A stretch of 64,000 nucleotides of DNA from Colwellia sp. 39_35_sub15_T18 (GTDB taxonomy: Bacteria > Pseudomonadota > Gammaproteobacteria > Enterobacterales > Alteromonadaceae). Location of the stretch: positions 372,001-436,000 of the forward strand of contig MAAE01000007.1 in the NCBI GenBank assembly GCA_002162675.1. Direction: 5' to 3'. The position numbers and the translations under genes are program-made. The notes under the pieces were generated by a model that made no database searches, was not told the DNA's origin, and was given only the letters and a program-made list of their open reading frames with translations. Shown here in pieces: positions 59,434-64,000 of this stretch (its first letter is position 1; the number at the start of each line of letters is the position of its first letter).

Positions 59434-59474
59434 CTGTTAACTTTGATTTCTTTTAGTTTAATCAAAATTAACAG
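59434..59474. promoter_or_regulatory. Inverted repeat upstream of the MarR gene (candidate operator)
   Basis: CTGTTAACTTTGATT (59434-59448) and AATCAAAATTAACAG (59460-59474) pair at 14 of 15 positions with an 11-base spacer. It begins 10 bases before the MarR start codon. Arms of this length fit a site for two dimers. Confidence 0.55.
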
Positions 59475-59569
59475 TTACGACTAGATAAATTATTGAAACA
59501 GGTGTTGCTGGGTTAACCCGTTTATTGATTAACCTAAGCGACGCAAAAGCAACGGTTATTGCTCTTGCT

Positions 59570-60115
59570 TTAGTGGCTTACTATTAACTTACACCACTTA
59601 ATAAGCCAGCCCTTTGAATTTATACGGTGTTCAAATACTGACTTCAATCGTTTCGGATTATAGGTAACCTGTAAGTTAAACAAAGATTCGAATCCGAATA
59701 CTGAAATACAATCGAAACTGCCATTAGATAATTTACGAATACCTACAGCCGTTTCTTTTTCTGGCCAATAACTCATAGCATCAAGAGAGCTACTATAAGG
59801 CTCATCATTGTTGCTTATATGCATCAAGGCTTGATTCCTAACTTGCCACTTTAATTGCGGTAGCAACTCTTTTAGCTTTAATTCATATTCTTTAAATTTA
59901 TCAGGATCTGATTCATTTAAGTCGAAATAAATTACATCAACATCGTTCAATGGTGTTGGTTCTGACTTTTGATGTAAATGATCCCAAACAAGATTACGAA
60001 CAAATCCGGCGGCTAAATAACATTCTGGTAAATCAAGTAAGCGAACACATTCCAATGCCTTTAGCCGTAATTCATCTAACTCAATTAACTTTATGACTCT
60101 ATCTATATGCACCAT
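59570..60115 (-). CDS. Nucleotidyltransferase family protein (DUF925-like)
   Basis: 181 residues. It has the pattern of the family: CYLAAGFVRNLVWDHLH (G-F-V-R-N), then LNDVDVIYFD with the D-x-D metal pair, and IRKLSNGSFDCISVFGFESLFNLQV near the end. The core matches small nucleotidyltransferases of unknown target. No signal peptide. Downstream of glmS with a 60-base spacer, possibly the tail of the glmS transcription unit. Confidence 0.8.
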   Translation of the reverse strand: MVHIDRVIKLIELDELRLKALECVRLLDLPECYLAAGFVRNLVWDHLHQKSEPTPLNDVDVIYFDLNESDPDKFKEYELKLKELLPQLKWQVRNQALMHISNNDEPYSSSLDAMSYWPEKETAVGIRKLSNGSFDCISVFGFESLFNLQVTYNPKRLKSVFEHRINSKGWLIKWCKLIVSH

Positions 60116-60175
60116 GCTTAATTGTTATCTATGCCAACCTTTAACTTAAATTTATTTAACCTAAAAATCAATTAC

Positions 60176-62008
60176 TTACTCAACAGTTACTGATTTTGCT
60201 AAGTTTCTTGGCTGATCAACATCGGTACCTTTGATGATGGCAACATAATAAGAAAGTAGCTGTAATGGCAAGGTATAAACAATAGGGGCAATGAGTTCAT
60301 CACAAACAGGTACATCAATCACTTTCATGGTGTCGTCGTTGGTGAAGTTGGCATTTGAGTCGGCAAATACATACATTAAACCGCCACGAGCGCGTACTTC
60401 TTCAACGTTAGATTTTAATTTTTCAATCAAATCATTCTGTGGCGCGACAACAATTACCGGCATTTCAGCGTCAATAAGTGCTAATGGGCCATGTTTTAAT
60501 TCACCCGCGGCATAAGCTTCGGCATGAATGTATGAGATTTCTTTAAGCTTAAGCGCACCTTCCATTGCGATAGGATATTGATCGCCACGACCTAAAAATA
60601 GGGCATGATTTTTATCGGCAAAATCTTCGGCTAAGTCTTCAATGGAAGAGGCTAAGGCTAACACTTCATCCAATTTTGTTGGTAAAGTCATGAGCGCTTG
60701 CGCTATTTCAGCTTGTTTTTCGTTTGGCATGCCATGATGCTGACCTATGGCTAAAGTCATCATCATCAAGCCCACGAGTTGTGTGGTAAATGCTTTGGTG
60801 GAGGCAACTCCAATTTCTGCGCCAGCTTTAGTCATAAAGGCTAAATCAGACTCTCGCACTAATGACGAACCGGCAACGTTACAAATAACTAAACTTGATT
60901 TATAACCAATTTCTTTGGCTAAGCGCAAGGCAGCTAACGTGTCTGCTGTTTCACCCGATTGTGAAATAGTGACAATGAGTGAATTTTTCGGCACAAAAGA
61001 TTTACGGTATCTAAATTCACTGGCAATTTCGATATTACAGGATACGCCAGCAAGTGCTTCTAACCAATAACGCGCCACCATGCCCGAATGGTAGCTGGTA
61101 CCACAAGCAATGATTTGCACGTGCTCAATTTCTTTAAAAATGTCGTCTGCGCCTTCGCCAAAGGTATTTGCATCCAGCACACCAGCCACTAAACGGCCTT
61201 CTAATGTGTTACGAATGGCGGTTGGCTGCTCGTAAGTTTCTTTTAGCATGTAATGGCGGTATTCACCTTTGTCGCCAGCATCATTCGTCGCTTCAGTTTC
61301 TTTTATTTCTCTTTCAACATCATTACCATTGAGATCAACAATATTAACTTCGAAACGAGTAACTTCAGCGACATCGCCTTCTTCTAAAAAGGAAAAACGA
61401 CGCGTTACCGGTAACAATGCCATCATGTCTGAGGCAATAAAGTTTTCACCTAAGCCGTAACCTATCACTAAAGGGCTACCAGAACGCGCGACAACGATGC
61501 GATCTTTATCTCGTGCATCCATCACTACGGTGCCATAAGCACCTTCAAGTTGTTTTACTGTTGTTTGTACGGCGGCCAGTAATGAGTCACTGGTTTTTAA
61601 TTCGTGATGAACTAGATGGGTAATGACTTCGGTGTCGGTTTGGGAAATAAATTCATAACCTAAACCCTGTAGACGAGTGCGTAATTCATCATGGTTTTCA
61701 ATAATGCCGTTATGAACCACGGCAATGGTGTTATTAGATAAATGTGGGTGAGCATTCACTTCGCTTGGAGAGCCATGTGTTGCCCAACGAGTGTGCGCTA
61801 TACCTGTGCCACCGCTTAAGGGTGCATCTTGTAGTGCTTGGGTCAGTTCTTGCACTTTTCCTAAACGTTTAACACTGGTTAATTGCTTTTGCTGATCTAT
61901 TGTTGCAACACCTGCTGAATCATAACCACGGTATTCTAAACGTCTTAGTCCTTCGACTAAAATCTCTGCTACATCACGTTGTGCTACCGCACCAACTATG
62001 CCACACAT
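60176..62008 (-). CDS. glmS: Glucosamine-6-phosphate synthase (isomerizing)
   Basis: A 610-residue enzyme; residue 2 is the catalytic Cys ([12 protein letters not shown]). The N-terminal glutaminase domain has [16 protein letters not shown], and the two SIS domains follow: [72 protein letters not shown], and ends AKSVTVE. It makes glucosamine 6-phosphate from fructose 6-phosphate and glutamine, the first step to UDP-GlcNAc. It follows the DeoR gene. Confidence 0.98.
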   Translation of the reverse strand: MCGIVGAVAQRDVAEILVEGLRRLEYRGYDSAGVATIDQQKQLTSVKRLGKVQELTQALQDAPLSGGTGIAHTRWATHGSPSEVNAHPHLSNNTIAVVHNGIIENHDELRTRLQGLGYEFISQTDTEVITHLVHHELKTSDSLLAAVQTTVKQLEGAYGTVVMDARDKDRIVVARSGSPLVIGYGLGENFIASDMMALLPVTRRFSFLEEGDVAEVTRFEVNIVDLNGNDVEREIKETEATNDAGDKGEYRHYMLKETYEQPTAIRNTLEGRLVAGVLDANTFGEGADDIFKEIEHVQIIACGTSYHSGMVARYWLEALAGVSCNIEIASEFRYRKSFVPKNSLIVTISQSGETADTLAALRLAKEIGYKSSLVICNVAGSSLVRESDLAFMTKAGAEIGVASTKAFTTQLVGLMMMTLAIGQHHGMPNEKQAEIAQALMTLPTKLDEVLALASSIEDLAEDFADKNHALFLGRGDQYPIAMEGALKLKEISYIHAEAYAAGELKHGPLALIDAEMPVIVVAPQNDLIEKLKSNVEEVRARGGLMYVFADSNANFTNDDTMKVIDVPVCDELIAPIVYTLPLQLLSYYVAIIKGTDVDQPRNLAKSVTVE

Positions 62009-62044
62009 ATTGAAATCCTTATTATTCTCTGCTTAATTTTAAAA

Positions 62045-62812
62045 CTAGCCCGCTTTGGCGCATATTAAGTTTACGCCTTGAGCTGTTAGTTGTGCTCTTA
62101 CCGATTCAGACAAATCATCATCAGTAATGAGGGTGTGTATTTGTTGCCAAGCCAATTCTAAATTAGGAATTTTCTTAGCGATTTTGTCAGACTCTGCCAT
62201 TACAATAACTTCTCGTGCTACTTCAGCCATAACACGGCTTAAGCCAGTGAGTTCATTAAAGGTGGTGGTGCCTCGTTCAATGTCTATGCCGTCTGCGCCA
62301 ATAAATAGTTGGTCAAAATCATACGAGCGCAATACTTGCTCTGCTACTTGTCCCTGAAAAGCTTCAGAGTTGGCATCCCAAGTACCACCGGTCATCAATA
62401 ATGTTGGTTCATTTTCAAGGGCATGAATTTCATTGGCAATGCTTAAGGCGTTGGTCATGACCACCAAACCTTTTTTGGCACTTAATTCTTTCACTAAAGC
62501 CGAGGTTGTTTGACCGCTGTCAATAATAATACGGTTATGATCGCGAATTAAGGTCGCGGCGTGCTTGGCAATAATCTTTTTTTGCTTAGAAAGCTTCTCG
62601 CTTTTTGGCTCGGTAATCTCACTGGGTAAGGCAATAGCGCCGCCATAACGTCTTAATAATAGTCCGCTATTTTCAAGTGCCGCCAGATCTTTACGAATGG
62701 TAACTTCAGAAATATCAAATTGCTTCGCTAAACTATCAACACTAATTTCACCGCTAAGATTAAGATCGGCAATAATACGATGACGGCGTTGTTGAGTATT
62801 TCTTTTTGACAT
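62045..62812 (-). CDS. DeoR/GlpR-family transcriptional regulator
   Basis: 255 residues. The N-terminal helix-turn-helix is RRHRIIADLNLSGEISVDSLAKQFDISEVTIRKDLAALENSGLLLRRYGGAI. The sensor domain of the DeoR family has IIDSGQTTSALVKELSAKKGLVVMTNALSIANEI, GADGIDIERGTTTFNE and VIVMAESDKI, which bind a sugar phosphate. Its place between glmU and glmS makes an amino-sugar phosphate a likely ligand, and it could regulate these genes. This is an inference from position. Confidence 0.87.
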   Translation of the reverse strand: MSKRNTQQRRHRIIADLNLSGEISVDSLAKQFDISEVTIRKDLAALENSGLLLRRYGGAIALPSEITEPKSEKLSKQKKIIAKHAATLIRDHNRIIIDSGQTTSALVKELSAKKGLVVMTNALSIANEIHALENEPTLLMTGGTWDANSEAFQGQVAEQVLRSYDFDQLFIGADGIDIERGTTTFNELTGLSRVMAEVAREVIVMAESDKIAKKIPNLELAWQQIHTLITDDDLSESVRAQLTAQGVNLICAKAG

Positions 62813-62925
62813 ATTTTTGCAGCTTTTTTCGGCTAACTTTCATTTTGACCGTTATTATGTTTCAAATCGAAAGTTAATGCAATATATCTTGTCGGCATCG
62901 CTATTGAATTTTTCTTAGAATTTTG

Positions 62926-62961
62926 TCACTGCCATCAATAAATATTTATTGGTGGCAGTGA
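62926..62961. terminator. Long palindrome between glmU and the DeoR gene
   Basis: CACTGCCATCAATAAAT pairs with ATTTATTGGTGGCAGTG at 16 of 17 positions with no loop, and the next base on each side (T and A) also pairs. It lies just after the glmU stop. There is no T-run on the minus strand, so it may be a terminator, an RNA structure or a regulator site. Confidence 0.4.
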
Positions 62962-62975
62962 TGTAGGAGTGGTGA

Positions 62976-64000
62976 TTATTTTTTTGTTGGTCGTTGCCAA
63001 TTTTTAATATTGCGTTGTTTGCCTCGAGCTACCGCTAACTCTCCATTTTCGACATCTTTGGCAATAACAGAGCCTGCGCCAATAGTTGCTGTGCTACCAA
63101 TATAGATGGGGGCAATTAATGAACTGTTTGAGCCGATAAAGGCATTATCATCAATAATGGTCTGTGACTTATTAACGCCATCATAGTTACAAGTAATAGT
63201 ACCTGCACCAATATTGACATTTTTCCCGACCATGGTATCGCCAAGATAAGTTAAATGCCCAGCTTTACTGCCTTCGCCTAGGGTAGATTTTTTTATTTCG
63301 ACAAAATTACCGACATGAGAGTCTTTATTCATTATTGTGCCGGGGCGAATGCGAGCAAAAGGACCCACCGAACAGTTTTCACCAATGACAGCATCTTCAA
63401 TAATGGTATTAGGCTTGATCTCAACATTCTCAGCTATTGAGCAATTTTTAAGGATGCAGTTAGCACCAATTTTAACGCCATCTGCGAGTTCAACTGCACC
63501 TTCAAAAAGACAGTTAATATCAATACTCACTTCTCTGCCAACAAATAAATCTCCTCGTATATCAATACGAGCAGGATCACGCAAACTTGCCCCTGCTATC
63601 ATTAATTCTTCAGCTAGTCTGGCTTGATAAGCGCGCTCTAGTGCGGCAAGTTGCACTCGGTTATTGGCGCCTTCAACTTCTACTTCTGTTTCAGGGTGAG
63701 CAGTAGCAATCACTTTACCTTCATTATGTGCCGCGGCAATAATATCGGTTAAGTAGTACTCACCTTGAGCATTTTCATTTGATAAACCCGATAACCAACG
63801 TTTTAAATCACCGCCGTTGGCAAGTAGAATACCGGTATTGGCTTCTTTAATAGCTAATTGCTCTGGGTTAGCGTCTTTTTGTTCAACTATACCGACCACT
63901 TTTTCTGCTTGTCGTACAATGCGACCATAACCCGTTGGGTTAGCAAGATGCACAGTAAGCAATGCCATGCCATTTTCAGGTTTAACTTGTAATAAATTTT
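62976..64000 (-). CDS. glmU: Bifunctional UDP-GlcNAc pyrophosphorylase / glucosamine-1-P acetyltransferase (C-terminal part)
   Basis: The C-terminal ~341 of about 455 residues are in the window; the frame is open to the edge (codons read LLQVKPENG before the internal Met at 63968), so the gene continues past 64000. Visible: [34 protein letters not shown] (uridyltransferase), then a left-handed beta helix with hexapeptides ([33 protein letters not shown]...), [35 protein letters not shown] (acetyltransferase active region), and the tail KNWQRPTKK. It acetylates GlcN-1-P and then forms UDP-GlcNAc. Confidence 0.97.
   Translation of the reverse strand, partial: NLLQVKPENGMALLTVHLANPTGYGRIVRQAEKVVGIVEQKDANPEQLAIKEANTGILLANGGDLKRWLSGLSNENAQGEYYLTDIIAAAHNEGKVIATAHPETEVEVEGANNRVQLAALERAYQARLAEELMIAGASLRDPARIDIRGDLFVGREVSIDINCLFEGAVELADGVKIGANCILKNCSIAENVEIKPNTIIEDAVIGENCSVGPFARIRPGTIMNKDSHVGNFVEIKKSTLGEGSKAGHLTYLGDTMVGKNVNIGAGTITCNYDGVNKSQTIIDDNAFIGSNSSLIAPIYIGSTATIGAGSVIAKDVENGELAVARGKQRNIKNWQRPTKK

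Overview
This AT-rich, gene-dense window looks like a chromosomal segment of a marine gammaproteobacterium of the order Alteromonadales, most likely Colwelliaceae (Colwellia or Thalassotalea-like). That placement is an inference from conserved gene neighbourhoods: lptM-dapF-DUF484, cyaY/hemCDXY, fre-ubiD, trxA-rho divergent from rhlB-gppA, tatABC-tatD-hemB, rsmD/ftsY-ftsE-ftsX-rpoH and glmU-glmS. Several GGDEF/EAL proteins and AT-rich codon use fit as well. No database search was possible.

Layout. 1-5.8 kb: the PEP-CTERM/exosortase two-component pair prsK-prsR (prsR cut by the window edge), then a 267-bp MITE-like repeat, a sigma-54-type promoter and a four-gene cassette. The cassette encodes a Tat-signal protein, a PqqD-like protein, an HPr-kinase-related ATPase and a nucleotidyltransferase. 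5.8-10 kb: an RND efflux pump with its adaptor, then tRNA-Arg(CCG). 10.3-16.7 kb: a REC-REC-GGDEF protein, uvrD with a LexA-like box, a HAD phosphatase, DUF484, dapF and lptM; xerC, usual in this operon, is absent. 16.8-21.8 kb: a second copy of the MITE, then cyaY and the haem operon hemC-hemD-hemX-hemY. 21.8-26.5 kb: a GNAT gene, fre, ubiD, rho and trxA on the minus strand. 26.6-28.9 kb: rhlB and gppA. 28.9-33.6 kb: hemB, a diguanylate cyclase, tatD, a TagO-like periplasmic protein, tatC, tatB and tatA. 33.7-41.3 kb: a GGDEF-EAL protein, rpoH, ftsX, ftsE, ftsY, then rsmD and an MBL hydrolase.

41.3-48.6 kb is more variable: a serine hydrolase, DUF416, a large coiled-coil protein, SapC, a small secreted protein, and a set of SRPBCC, AraC/GyrI-like and DUF1330 genes. 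48.6-51.7 kb: a formate/nitrite-type channel behind a sigma-54-like promoter, then a fused PP2C phosphatase/Ser-Thr kinase. 51.8-59.4 kb: a TPR sulfotransferase, a TonB-dependent receptor broken by a frameshift, a BCCT transporter with a TTG start, and a MarR regulator with a long inverted repeat at its promoter. 59.5-64 kb: a nucleotidyltransferase, glmS, a DeoR regulator and glmU (cut by the window edge), covering both ends of UDP-GlcNAc synthesis.

The most unusual region is the first 6 kb. A sigma-54-dependent regulator pair sits beside a Tat-exported cysteine-containing protein of unknown function and three proteins that look like modification or handling enzymes, behind a promoter with -24/-12 spacing. 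Also worth attention are two dispersed non-coding repeat families: the 267-bp element, whose two ends change together between copies, and a CACCGAG-type repeat at 11.6 and 38.4 kb.
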